Below, one piece after another: positions 6,498 to 13,179 of a DNA stretch of 17,515 nucleotides; the stretch's first letter is position 1, and the number at the start of each line of letters is the position of its first letter. Made by a program: the position numbers and the translations under genes. The notes beneath the pieces are model-generated. The model worked only from the letters and a program-made list of their open reading frames with translations, did no database searches and had not been told where the DNA came from. The DNA is from Sphingobium sp. (GTDB lineage Bacteria; Pseudomonadota; Alphaproteobacteria; Sphingomonadales; Sphingomonadaceae). The DNA lies in NCBI GenBank assembly GCA_017745115.1, contig JAGIAA010000046.1, positions 4,679-22,193 of the forward strand, in the 5' to 3' direction.

Positions 6498-7357
6498 CCA
6501 CCCCACAGGCCCATAAGGACGCAGCGGCGAGTTTCGACCCGCTGCGTTCGCGCCTCATCCGCCTTGCCTACCGGATGCTGGGCTCGCTCGCCGACGCAGA
6601 GGATATGGTGCAGGAGGCCTTCATCCGCTGGATGGCGACCGACCGCGCCAAGGTCCGCCAGCCCGAGGCCTTCCTCCGCCGTACGGTGACGCGGCTCTGC
6701 CTCGATCACCTCAAGTCCGCGCGCATTCGCCGCGAAACCTATGTGGGACCGTGGCTGCCCGAACCGCTGGTCGAGGAGGAACCGGACGATGCCGACGTCA
6801 CGCTGCCGCTGATGCTGGCGCTGGAACGCCTCTCGCCGCTCGAGCGCGCCGCCTTCCTGCTGCACGACGTGTTCGGCCAGGACTTCGAGGAAATCGCTAG
6901 GACCCTCGACCGCGATGCGGCCGCCTGCCGCCAGCTCGCCACCCGGGCCCGCACGCATGTGCGCGAGGCACGGCCGCGCTTCGCCGTCGACAAGCAGCAC
7001 GGGCTCGACATCGCCAACGCGTTTTTCGCGGCCTCGCGCAGCGGCGACATGACCGCGCTGGGTGCGATGCTCGCGCAGGACGTCAGCTTCCATGCCGACG
7101 GCGGCGGCAAGCGCAGCGCCGCACCGGGGATCATCGCCGGCCGCGACCACATCATCAAGCTTCAGCGCGCGCTGGCGGTGCTGTTCAAGAAACACGGCTC
7201 CGCGCTGGTGCGCAGCGTCTACATCAATGGCCTGCCCGGCTTCGTCACGCTGGAGGCCGACGGCGAATATCAGACCACCGCCTTCGACATCGAGGATGGT
7301 TTGATCAAGGCGATCTACATCGTACGCAACCCGGACAAGCTGAAGCATCTGCACTGA
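6494..7357 (+). CDS. ECF41-family RNA polymerase sigma factor with SnoaL-like C-terminal domain
   Basis: The 287-residue protein contains sigma region 2 (about 15-80, AYRMLGSLADAEDMVQEAFIRW), region 4 (about 105-158, LSPLERAAFLLHDVFGQDFEEIA) and a C-terminal SnoaL/NTF2-like domain (about 168-287). It has the ECF41 hallmarks: YVGPWLPEP linker (83-91), DGGGK (202-206) and NPDKL near the C-terminus (279-283). In this family the extra domain replaces a separate anti-sigma factor and tunes activity from within; no anti-sigma gene is seen nearby. GTG 6494 overlaps the CMD stop codon. A longer frame from ATG 6461 would run inside the CMD gene and was rejected. The upstream ECF41 promoter suggests self-activation of the pair. 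The inducing signal is unknown for the family. Confidence 0.96.
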   Translation: MTTPQAHKDAAASFDPLRSRLIRLAYRMLGSLADAEDMVQEAFIRWMATDRAKVRQPEAFLRRTVTRLCLDHLKSARIRRETYVGPWLPEPLVEEEPDDADVTLPLMLALERLSPLERAAFLLHDVFGQDFEEIARTLDRDAAACRQLATRARTHVREARPRFAVDKQHGLDIANAFFAASRSGDMTALGAMLAQDVSFHADGGGKRSAAPGIIAGRDHIIKLQRALAVLFKKHGSALVRSVYINGLPGFVTLEADGEYQTTAFDIEDGLIKAIYIVRNPDKLKHLH

Positions 7358-7443
7358 GGCGAAGGACGCGGCGAACGCGACGCGATCGACTAACACCTCC
7401 GTCACCCCGGACTTGATCGGCCCGTATCCCGTTCGAACAGGTC

Positions 7444-7555
7444 GCCGTTCCCCGGCGAAGGCCGGGGCCCAGGCCGAAAACGGGAACGTGTGTGCGATAA
7501 CGCTCATTCGACGCTTCGCGTCGAGACTGGGCCCCGGCCTGCGCCGGGGAACGGC
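7444..7555. repeat. inner inverted REP pair (29-bp arms)
   Basis: The arms at 7444-7472 and 7527-7555 are inverted copies differing at one base. Each arm is itself a hairpin: CCCCGGC, loop GAAG, GCCGGGG in the left arm. The same loop with different stem bases occurs in the repeat at 10862-10939. Confidence 0.85.
7508..7524. repeat. small hairpin inside the repeat cluster
   Basis: TCGACGC, loop TTC, GCGTCGA: a perfect 7-bp stem located between the two inner arms. There is no T-tract; role unknown. Confidence 0.6.
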
Positions 7556-7711
7556 TGGTTTCTTGTTTTATGGGTATGAGCGCTGACTTGATCCGGGGTC
7601 GAGCTTTCCTCCTCATGTCGGCAGCCCGGCGCTTTGGATCGATAAAGAAGCGGGACCCCGGATCAGGTCCGGGGTGACGAAATGATGGATGCGGTCCTTC
7701 TCCGACCAGCA

Positions 7712-7741
7712 GGCTTTGCCCCATCCGGCTTTGCCCCATCT
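7712..7741. repeat. 15-bp tandem repeat
   Basis: GGCTTTGCCCCATCC (7712-7726) is followed directly by GGCTTTGCCCCATCT (7727-7741) and then a partial third unit AGCTTTGCCGCTA (7742-7754). It sits just before the SnoaL-like gene start at 7765, and AGGGA at 7754-7758 could serve as its ribosome binding site. Confidence 0.7.
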
Positions 7742-7764
7742 AGCTTTGCCGCTAGGGACGGCGC

Positions 7765-8157
7765 ATGAGCGAACGGGATCTGACGAGAGAGGCCGCCAAC
7801 AAGCAGCTGGTGCTCGACATGTGGCACGAGGTGATCGTGCGCCGCGATCTCGCCCGGGCCGGCGACTATATCGCGCAGGATTATATCCAGCACAGCCCGA
7901 GCGCCGGGCAAGGCCTGCAGGCGCTGGTCGACTTCCTGAGGGTCGAGCTGGGCGGCGACGAGCCCCGCGCGCCGGGAACGTTCGAGCGTACGAAATTCGA
8001 GTTCGTGATGGCCGAGGGCGATCTCGTCCAGCTGATGTTCAAGCGGCCGATCCACGATCCGCAAAAGCCGGGCGAGACGATCCACGTCTGGTGGTACGAC
8101 ACCTATCGGGTGAAGGACGGGCTGATCGTCGAGCATTGGGACAGCGCGATCGAATGA
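7765..8157 (+). CDS. SnoaL/NTF2-like family protein
   Basis: This 130-residue protein has the SnoaL-like pattern: an N-terminal helix (NKQLVLDMWHEVIVRRDL), a YIAQDYIQHSP motif (about 35-45), then beta strands (VMAEGDLVQLMFKR, TIHVWWYDTYRVKDGLIVEHWD). Family members are cyclases, isomerases or ligand-binding proteins with a cone-shaped pocket; this cannot be resolved further. The stop overlaps the glnE start by 4 nt (ATGA), implying translational coupling. No functional link with nitrogen control is known to me. AGGGA (7754-7758) lies 6 nt before the ATG. Confidence 0.85.
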   Translation: MSERDLTREAANKQLVLDMWHEVIVRRDLARAGDYIAQDYIQHSPSAGQGLQALVDFLRVELGGDEPRAPGTFERTKFEFVMAEGDLVQLMFKRPIHDPQKPGETIHVWWYDTYRVKDGLIVEHWDSAIE

Positions 8158-10838
8158 CCGACGCAGTTGCAGACGCCCTCGCCCGAGCCCGCGCGCATTC
8201 GCCGTTCCTGGCGCGGCAGATGGATGTGTTTCCGGATATCGTGGCGCAGCTGGCGGCGGGCGATTTCGACGCCTGGGCGAGCGCGCTGACGCTGGCGGAG
8301 GATGCGTCAACGGATACGCGGTTGCGGCGCAGGCGGAGTGCGGCGGCGCTGGTGGCGGCGGTGGCGGACCTCTCCGGGGCGTGGGACTTCGATCTGGTCA
8401 CGCGCCGCCTCTCCGACTTTGCCGACATGAGCGTCGATGCGGCGCTCGCGGCCGCTTTCGCCGAGCGTTACCCGGACGAGGAGCCGCGCGGCATCGCCGT
8501 GATCGCGCTGGGCAAGCATGGCAGCCAGGAGCTCAACTACTCCTCCGACATCGACCCGATCCTGCTCTATGATCCGGACACCATCCCGCGCCGGGCGCGC
8601 GAAGAGCCGGACGAGGCGGCGCTGCGGCTGGCCAAAAGGATGGTCCAGCTGCTCTCGGAGCGGACGGCGGACGGCTATGTGTTCCGCGTCGACCTGCGGC
8701 TGCGGCCGACCCCGGAAGCGACACCGATCATCCTGCCGATCGAGGCGGCGATCAGCTATTATGAGAGCGCGGCGGTCGGCTGGGAGCAGGCGGCGTTCAT
8801 CCGGGCGCGGCCGTGCGCGGGCGACCTGGCGCTGGGCCGTGAATTCCTGCAGGCGATCCGGCCGTTCGTCTGGCGGCGCAGTCTCGATTTCGGTGCGATC
8901 CGGGCGATCAGCGACGTCTCGCGCAAGATCCGCGCGCATTATGAGGGCGGCCAGCGTTTCGGCCCTGGCTATGACCTGAAGCGCGGCCGGGGCGGCATTC
9001 GCGAGGTCGAGTTCTACGCGCAAGCCCACCAGCTGATCCACGGCGGCCGCGACCCGGGGCTGCGGCAGGGCGCAACACGCGAGGCGCTGAGGGCACTCGC
9101 CGGGGCGGGGATCATCCCGCAGGAGGTCACAGCGCGCCTGGACGAGGCCTATGTGATGCTGCGCACGGTCGAGCATCGCCTCCAGATGGTCGACGACCGG
9201 CAGACGCACGAACTGCCCAAGCCCGCCGAGGCCATGGACAATGTGGCGCGGCTGCATGGGCTGGCGGACGGCACGGCGCTGCTGCGGTTGCTCCATCCGC
9301 ATGTCGAGGCGGTCGGCCTGCAGTTCGACGAACTGGTCGGCGAGGATGACGAGACCGCCGAGCGTATGCCGGAGGGGGAAGCGCTGGCGGACTGGCTGGC
9401 GGCGCAGGGTGTGGCCGACATCGAGCCCTTCATGGCGCGGATCACCCGCTGGCGCGACGGAAGCCTGCGTGCGCTCAAGAGCGCCCCGGCGCGCGAGGCG
9501 CTGGAGGAGCTGTTGCCCGGCCTCGTTCGCCAGATCGCCCGGGCCCCCGCGCCCGTCATGGCGATCAATCGCCTCGACGATGTGATTGCCGGCCTGCCCT
9601 CGGCGGTGAACCTGCTGCGGCTGCTGGTGGCGCGCCCGGCGCTGGCGCAGACGCTGGTGCTGATCCTGGCCCATGCCCCGACGCTGTCCGCCTCGCTGGC
9701 GCGCCATCCGGCGCTGTTCGACGGGCTCATCGACCAGAGCGCGCTCGACCTGCCTCCAAGCGTGCCCGATCTGGTCGCCGACATGCGGCGGCGCGACACC
9801 AGCCGCGACTTCCAGGAGGTGCTCGATCATGTCCGCCGGGCCGTCGGCGAACGGCGTTTCGCGCTCGGCGTGCAGCTGGTCCAGAGCGAGAGCGACCCGA
9901 TCGAGGTCGGCAAAGGCTATGCGCGGGTCGCCGAAGCGGCGGTCGACGTGCTCGCGCATGCCGCCATATCCGAATTCGAGGCGGCGCATGGCAAAGTGCC
10001 GGGCGGCGATCTCGTCATCCTCGCGCTCGGCCGCTTCGGCGGCGGGCTACTGACGCACGCATCCGATCTCGACCTCATCTTTCTCTTCACCGGCGATTTC
10101 CACGCGGAGTCCGATGGCCCTCGCCCGCTCGGCGCGACGCTCTACTTCAACCGCCTGGCCACGCGCGTCATCAACGCGCTCTCGGTGCAGACGGCGGCGG
10201 GCGCGCTTTATGAGGTGGACACGCGCCTGCGCCCTTCCGGCACGCAGGGGCCGCTGGCGGTGAGCTTCGAAAGCTTCGCGCGCTATCAGACGGAAGCGGC
10301 GTGGACGTGGGAGCATCTCGCGCTCAACCGGGCGCGGGTCGTGTTCGGGCCGGCGAAAGCGCGCGCCGAGCTGGACGGCATCATCGCCCAAACGCTGCGC
10401 GCCGAGCGCGATACCGGCGCACTGATCCGCAGCGCGGTCAAGATGCGCGCCGACATTGCGACCCATAAGCCGCCGGCCGGCCCGCTCGACGTGAAGCTCG
10501 TCCCCGGCGGGCTCGTCGACCTCGAATTCCTGATTCATGTGACCCAGCTGACGCGCCATGCCGGCTTCGCGCCGGACCTCGCCACCGCGCTGGACCAGCT
10601 CATCGCGCAAGGCCTGATCGACCCGGCGCTGCGCCCCGCCGCGGACCTGCTGACCCGCTATCTGGTCGTCTCGCGCCTCGTCACGCCGGGCGCCACCGAG
10701 CCGCCCGAGGAGAGCCGATGGCTGGTCGCCAAGAGCTGCGGCGCGGCCGACTGGGACGAGCTGCTTGCCCGAATCGAGACGGCAAGGCAGAGCATTTCGG
10801 CGGGCTGGCAGGCGGTGGTGGACAGCGCGGGGCTCTAA
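8154..10838 (+). CDS. glnE: bifunctional glutamine synthetase adenylyltransferase/deadenylase
   Basis: GlnE attaches AMP to, and removes it from, glutamine synthetase, switching the enzyme according to PII and glutamine signals. The 894-residue protein has both nucleotidyltransferase-like domains: the N-terminal deadenylase motif GxxGSxxLNxxSDID at 120-134 (D132, D134) and the C-terminal adenylyltransferase motif GRFGGG...SDLD at 626-640 (D638, D640). A helical linker with RRGRGGIREVEF-type and EHRLQMVDDRQTH segments joins them. The length is somewhat shorter than the E. coli enzyme (about 946). ATG 8154 overlaps the preceding stop; an upstream frame extension from 7689 is a read-through of the SnoaL gene's alternative frame and repeat DNA. 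A REP doublet follows the stop. Confidence 0.97.
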   Translation: MTDAVADALARARAHSPFLARQMDVFPDIVAQLAAGDFDAWASALTLAEDASTDTRLRRRRSAAALVAAVADLSGAWDFDLVTRRLSDFADMSVDAALAAAFAERYPDEEPRGIAVIALGKHGSQELNYSSDIDPILLYDPDTIPRRAREEPDEAALRLAKRMVQLLSERTADGYVFRVDLRLRPTPEATPIILPIEAAISYYESAAVGWEQAAFIRARPCAGDLALGREFLQAIRPFVWRRSLDFGAIRAISDVSRKIRAHYEGGQRFGPGYDLKRGRGGIREVEFYAQAHQLIHGGRDPGLRQGATREALRALAGAGIIPQEVTARLDEAYVMLRTVEHRLQMVDDRQTHELPKPAEAMDNVARLHGLADGTALLRLLHPHVEAVGLQFDELVGEDDETAERMPEGEALADWLAAQGVADIEPFMARITRWRDGSLRALKSAPAREALEELLPGLVRQIARAPAPVMAINRLDDVIAGLPSAVNLLRLLVARPALAQTLVLILAHAPTLSASLARHPALFDGLIDQSALDLPPSVPDLVADMRRRDTSRDFQEVLDHVRRAVGERRFALGVQLVQSESDPIEVGKGYARVAEAAVDVLAHAAISEFEAAHGKVPGGDLVILALGRFGGGLLTHASDLDLIFLFTGDFHAESDGPRPLGATLYFNRLATRVINALSVQTAAGALYEVDTRLRPSGTQGPLAVSFESFARYQTEAAWTWEHLALNRARVVFGPAKARAELDGIIAQTLRAERDTGALIRSAVKMRADIATHKPPAGPLDVKLVPGGLVDLEFLIHVTQLTRHAGFAPDLATALDQLIAQGLIDPALRPAADLLTRYLVVSRLVTPGATEPPEESRWLVAKSCGAADWDELLARIETARQSISAGWQAVVDSAGL

Positions 10839-10861
10839 GTTTGGCGCAGCGCCTGTTGCAT

Positions 10862-10939
10862 GTGCTCCTGCGAAGGCAGGAGCCTAGGCAGTGCGAGCGC
10901 GGCGCATCCCGCCCTGGGCTCCTGCCTTCGCAGGAGCAC
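10862..10939. repeat. inverted REP doublet (23-bp perfect arms)
   Basis: The arms at 10862-10884 and 10917-10939 are exact reverse complements. Each arm folds by itself: GCTCCTGC, loop GAAG, GCAGGAGC (8-bp stem). It lies 23 nt after the glnE stop and 28 nt before the peroxiredoxin start, so it may shape the mRNA end or block read-through. There is no T-tract. Confidence 0.9.
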
Positions 10940-10966
10940 TGGCCTGGTATGACGAAGGAGGAACAG

Positions 10967-11431
10967 ATGCTCGGCGAAGGCGACAATCTGCCCGATGTGG
11001 CGCTGGCCGGCGCCGACGGCGCGCCACTCAAGCTCTCGGCCTACAGGGGCAAGCCTCTGGTGGTCTATTTCTACCCCAAGGCCGACACGCCCGGCTGCAC
11101 CACCGAAGCGATCGACTTTACCGGGCTTATCGACAGCTTCGGCGCGTTGGGCGTGCCCGTCATCGCCATCTCGAAGGACCCGATCAAGAAGCTCAACCGC
11201 TTCGCCGAGAAGCACGGACTCGCCGTTACATTGGCCTCCGACGAGGACGGCAGTGTGTGCGAGGCGTTCGGCACCTGGATCGAGAAGAGCCTCTACGGCC
11301 GCAAATATATGGGCATCGCCCGCGCGACGTTCCTGGCAGACGCCAAGGGGAAGATCGTCAAGGCCTGGCCCGCGGTGAAGGTGAAGGGCCATGCAGCCGA
11401 GGTGCTCGAAGCGGTGAAGGCGCTGGGTTGA
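10967..11431 (+). CDS. bcp: thioredoxin-dependent peroxiredoxin, PrxQ/Bcp family
   Basis: Bcp/PrxQ reduces hydroperoxides in the cytoplasm using thioredoxin. The 154-residue protein shows the active-site motif PKADTPGCTTEA (37-48) with peroxidatic C44 and conserved R119. The usual resolving Cys five residues after C44 is Ile49 here. The only other Cys is C98 (SDEDGSVCEAFG), so this is either an enzyme using a distant resolving Cys or a 1-Cys type. GAAGGAGGA (10954-10962) lies 4 nt before ATG 10967, which sets the start; an in-frame ATG at 10949 lies upstream of that site and was not chosen. Confidence 0.94.
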   Translation: MLGEGDNLPDVALAGADGAPLKLSAYRGKPLVVYFYPKADTPGCTTEAIDFTGLIDSFGALGVPVIAISKDPIKKLNRFAEKHGLAVTLASDEDGSVCEAFGTWIEKSLYGRKYMGIARATFLADAKGKIVKAWPAVKVKGHAAEVLEAVKALG

Positions 11432-11457
11432 GGCAGGCAACCAGAAAAACCTCCTCT

Positions 11458-11532
11458 CCGTTCGGTTCGAGCGAAGTCGAGAACCGCCCGAAACGGGCTT
11501 CCCGTGTCTCGACTTCGCTCGACACGAACGGG
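11458..11532. repeat. inverted REP doublet of the CCGTTCG family
   Basis: TCGAGCGAAGTCGAGA (11467-11482) faces its exact reverse complement at 11507-11522. The flanks CCGTTCG and CGAACGG extend the pair to about 11458-11531. Each half is a hairpin with the same 12-nt core but different stem bases (GGTTC/GAACC on the left; GTGTC/GACAC on the right, read on the minus strand). It lies between the peroxiredoxin and TauE genes. Confidence 0.85.
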
Positions 11533-11555
11533 AAACGAAGCACCGTCGCCCCCGC

Positions 11556-12290
11556 ATGACCGGCCTCATCCTCATCGTCACAGCCTTTTTCACCGCGCTC
11601 CTTTCCGGCATTTTCGGCATGGCGGGCGGGCTTGTGCTGATGGGTGCGCTGGCGCTGATCCTGCCGGTTTCGGCGGCGTTCGTGACGCATGGCCTGCTGC
11701 AGCTGGTCGCCAATGGCTGGCGCGCAGTGCTGCATCGCCGCTTCGTCGACTGGCGCATCGTCGGCTGGTACGCGCTGGCCTCGTTTGCCGCCGCCATCGT
11801 CGTCACGCTGATCGGCTACGTGCCGTCCAAGCCCCTGGTTTTCCTGCTGCTGGGCCTCGTACCGATGCTCGTCTGGCTGCCACGCAAATGGATCCGGCTG
11901 GATGCCGCCAAGCCGCCGCACGCCCTCATTTCCGGCTTCATGGTGACGGGCCTCAACCTCACGGCGGGCGTCGCCGGGCCGCTGCTCGACATCTTCTTCG
12001 TGCGCACCGAACTGACCCGCCACCAGATCGTGGCGACCAAGGCCACAACACAGGTGTTCAGCCATCTCGCCAAGGTCGCCGTCTATGGCGCGCCGCTCAT
12101 CGCCACCCGCGCGAAGGGCATGCCGCCGCTCTGGGTCTTCGCCTTCGCCGTGCCGCTGTCCATGCTCGGAACGGTGTGCGGCGGATGGGTGCTCGACCGC
12201 ATCAGCGACGTCAATTTCAAGCGCTGGACGGCCTGGATCGTGACGGCCGTGGGCGCGCTCTATCTGGTCAAGGCGGCGCAGGCATGGTGA
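11556..12290 (+). CDS. TauE/SafE family membrane protein (sulfite exporter-like permease)
   Basis: This 244-residue inner-membrane protein has about eight hydrophobic segments in two related halves. The repeated motif appears near the start of each half: SGIFGMAGGLVLMG (17-30) and SGFMVTGLNLTAGVAGPLLD (126-145). Family members are linked to export of sulfite, sulfoacetate or other organosulfur anions, though most are uncharacterised; nothing nearby indicates sulfur metabolism. ATG 11556 begins directly with the first membrane segment. The stop overlaps the start of the ferritin-like gene, suggesting coupled translation. Confidence 0.9.
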   Translation: MTGLILIVTAFFTALLSGIFGMAGGLVLMGALALILPVSAAFVTHGLLQLVANGWRAVLHRRFVDWRIVGWYALASFAAAIVVTLIGYVPSKPLVFLLLGLVPMLVWLPRKWIRLDAAKPPHALISGFMVTGLNLTAGVAGPLLDIFFVRTELTRHQIVATKATTQVFSHLAKVAVYGAPLIATRAKGMPPLWVFAFAVPLSMLGTVCGGWVLDRISDVNFKRWTAWIVTAVGALYLVKAAQAW

Positions 12291-13087
12291 TGCCCGAAAC
12301 CACCCTGGCCGAGGCGTGCATCGCGGTGCTGGAAACGGCCGACCCGCATGCCAAGGCGATGGCCGCGCGCAAGGTCGCGCGCGACTGGCGGCTGGGCCGT
12401 ATCTCTCATCTATTCAATGCGATGCCGCCGGACCGCCCAGCCCGTCCCGACCGGCCGGAGCTGTTGCCGCCCAACCGCATGCCCAAGCGCGGCAAGGGCG
12501 GATCGGAGCGGTCGCAGATCGCCTTGATCCATGCCCTCGCCCATATCGAATTCGTCGCCATCGACCTCGCCTTCGATCTCGTCGCGCGCTTCGGCGCAGA
12601 CTATCCGCCCGCGTTCGCCAGCGACTGGCTGCGCGTGGGGGCGGACGAGGCGATGCATTTCGCGCTGCTCGACCGGCGTCTCAAGGAACTGGGCAGCTGC
12701 TACGGCGCGCTGCCGGCGCATGACGGATTGTGGGAAGCGGCATCGGAGACGGCGCACGACGCCGGCGCGCGGCTCGCCATCGTGCCGCTGGTGCTGGAGG
12801 CCCGGGCCCTCGACATCACGCCCCAAACGATCGAGCGCTTCACCGCGTTCGGGGACCTCAAGACCGCCCGATGCTTAACACGAATCATGTCCGATGAGGT
12901 CTTTCACGTCCGGGCGGGGATGAAATGGTTTCGGTGGACGATGAATCGAATGGGCGCAAACCCGCAGGAAAGCTACCAAATGCTCGTGAAACGGCATTTC
13001 AGGGGACGACTCAAAGCGCCGTTCAACGACTCAACGCGGAGTCAGGCCGGTTTAACGCGCGATTTCTACGAACCCCTTGCCGGTTAA
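12284..13087 (+). CDS. DUF455 ferritin-like di-iron domain protein
   Basis: The 267-residue protein has the carboxylate-bridged di-iron pattern of the ferritin-like superfamily: E89 (HALAHIEF), E122xxH125 (DEAMHF), E172 (LVLEARALD) and E205xxH208 (DEVFHV). The N-terminal region (TADPHAKAMAARKVARDW and PDRPELLPP...MPKRG) is typical of DUF455. The function of this family is not established; oxidoreductase or metal-binding roles are expected from the fold. AAGGCGG (12270-12276) sits 7 nt before ATG 12284, giving a 7-nt overlap with the upstream gene. ATG 12290 (TGATG junction) is the alternative start. Third-position GC falls somewhat over the last 100 nt. Confidence 0.88.
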   Translation: MVMPETTLAEACIAVLETADPHAKAMAARKVARDWRLGRISHLFNAMPPDRPARPDRPELLPPNRMPKRGKGGSERSQIALIHALAHIEFVAIDLAFDLVARFGADYPPAFASDWLRVGADEAMHFALLDRRLKELGSCYGALPAHDGLWEAASETAHDAGARLAIVPLVLEARALDITPQTIERFTAFGDLKTARCLTRIMSDEVFHVRAGMKWFRWTMNRMGANPQESYQMLVKRHFRGRLKAPFNDSTRSQAGLTRDFYEPLAG

Positions 13088-13138
13088 CTTTTATTTCGCT
13101 CGAAAGGGGTCACGGTCCACCCGGGCCGCAAGAATAGC

Positions 13139-13157
13139 GGTCCCTCAAGGACCAATT
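13139..13157 (+). terminator. weak hairpin plus T-run between DUF455 and M23 genes
   Basis: GGTCC (13139-13143), loop CTCAA, GGACC (13149-13153), then AATTTT. The 5-bp stem and short T-run suggest a weak terminator or attenuator in the 92-bp gap. It lies 23 nt before the M23 start codon and so could equally be part of that gene's leader. Confidence 0.4.
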
Positions 13158-13179
13158 TTCTTACGGGGTCGCGTCTTTC

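Larger units (their letters stand above)
7419..7584. mobile_element. putative 166-bp REP-doublet insertion with 9-bp target duplication
   Basis: Removing this segment with one copy of the flanking GACTTGATC restores an intact repeat (positions 7401-7418 joined to 7594-7600) that matches the reverse complement of the copy at 7653-7678 with one mismatch over 25 bp. The segment contains 29-bp inverted arms (7444-7472, 7527-7555; one mismatch, in the loop) but encodes nothing. No terminal inverted repeats were seen at its very ends. The insertion reading is inference; two independently degraded repeats are the alternative. Confidence 0.55.
7358..7764. repeat. 407-bp gene-free stretch with nested palindromic repeats
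   Basis: No coding region is credible here; open frames across it read as translated repeats. An outer inverted pair consists of GTCACCCCGGACTTGATC (7401-7418) plus its separated 3' part CGGGGTC (7594-7600), facing a complete copy at 7653-7678. Between the two pieces of the left copy sits another inverted pair (7444-7472 and 7527-7555), flanked by 9-bp direct repeats GACTTGATC (7410-7418 and 7585-7593). A small hairpin (7508-7524) and a 15-bp tandem repeat (7712-7741) complete the region. Confidence 0.85.

Noticed and set aside
7305..7739. Minus-strand frame through the repeat cluster
   Set aside because: It translates REP sequences (segments such as RHPGPDPGSR and PAQAGAQ) and has no protein family features; such frames are a known artefact of sphingomonad repeats.
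8307..9989. Long open frame (560 codons) on the minus strand
   Set aside because: It lies wholly inside glnE, whose protein motifs are clear. The frame is Arg-, Gln- and His-rich and matches no family, as expected for antisense of GC-rich coding DNA.
13021..13100. TTTAAC and GTTAAC motifs before the M23 gene as CtrA binding sites
   Set aside because: CtrA sites need two TTAA halves 7 bp apart; here the second half reads TTCG or is missing, so the match is too weak.
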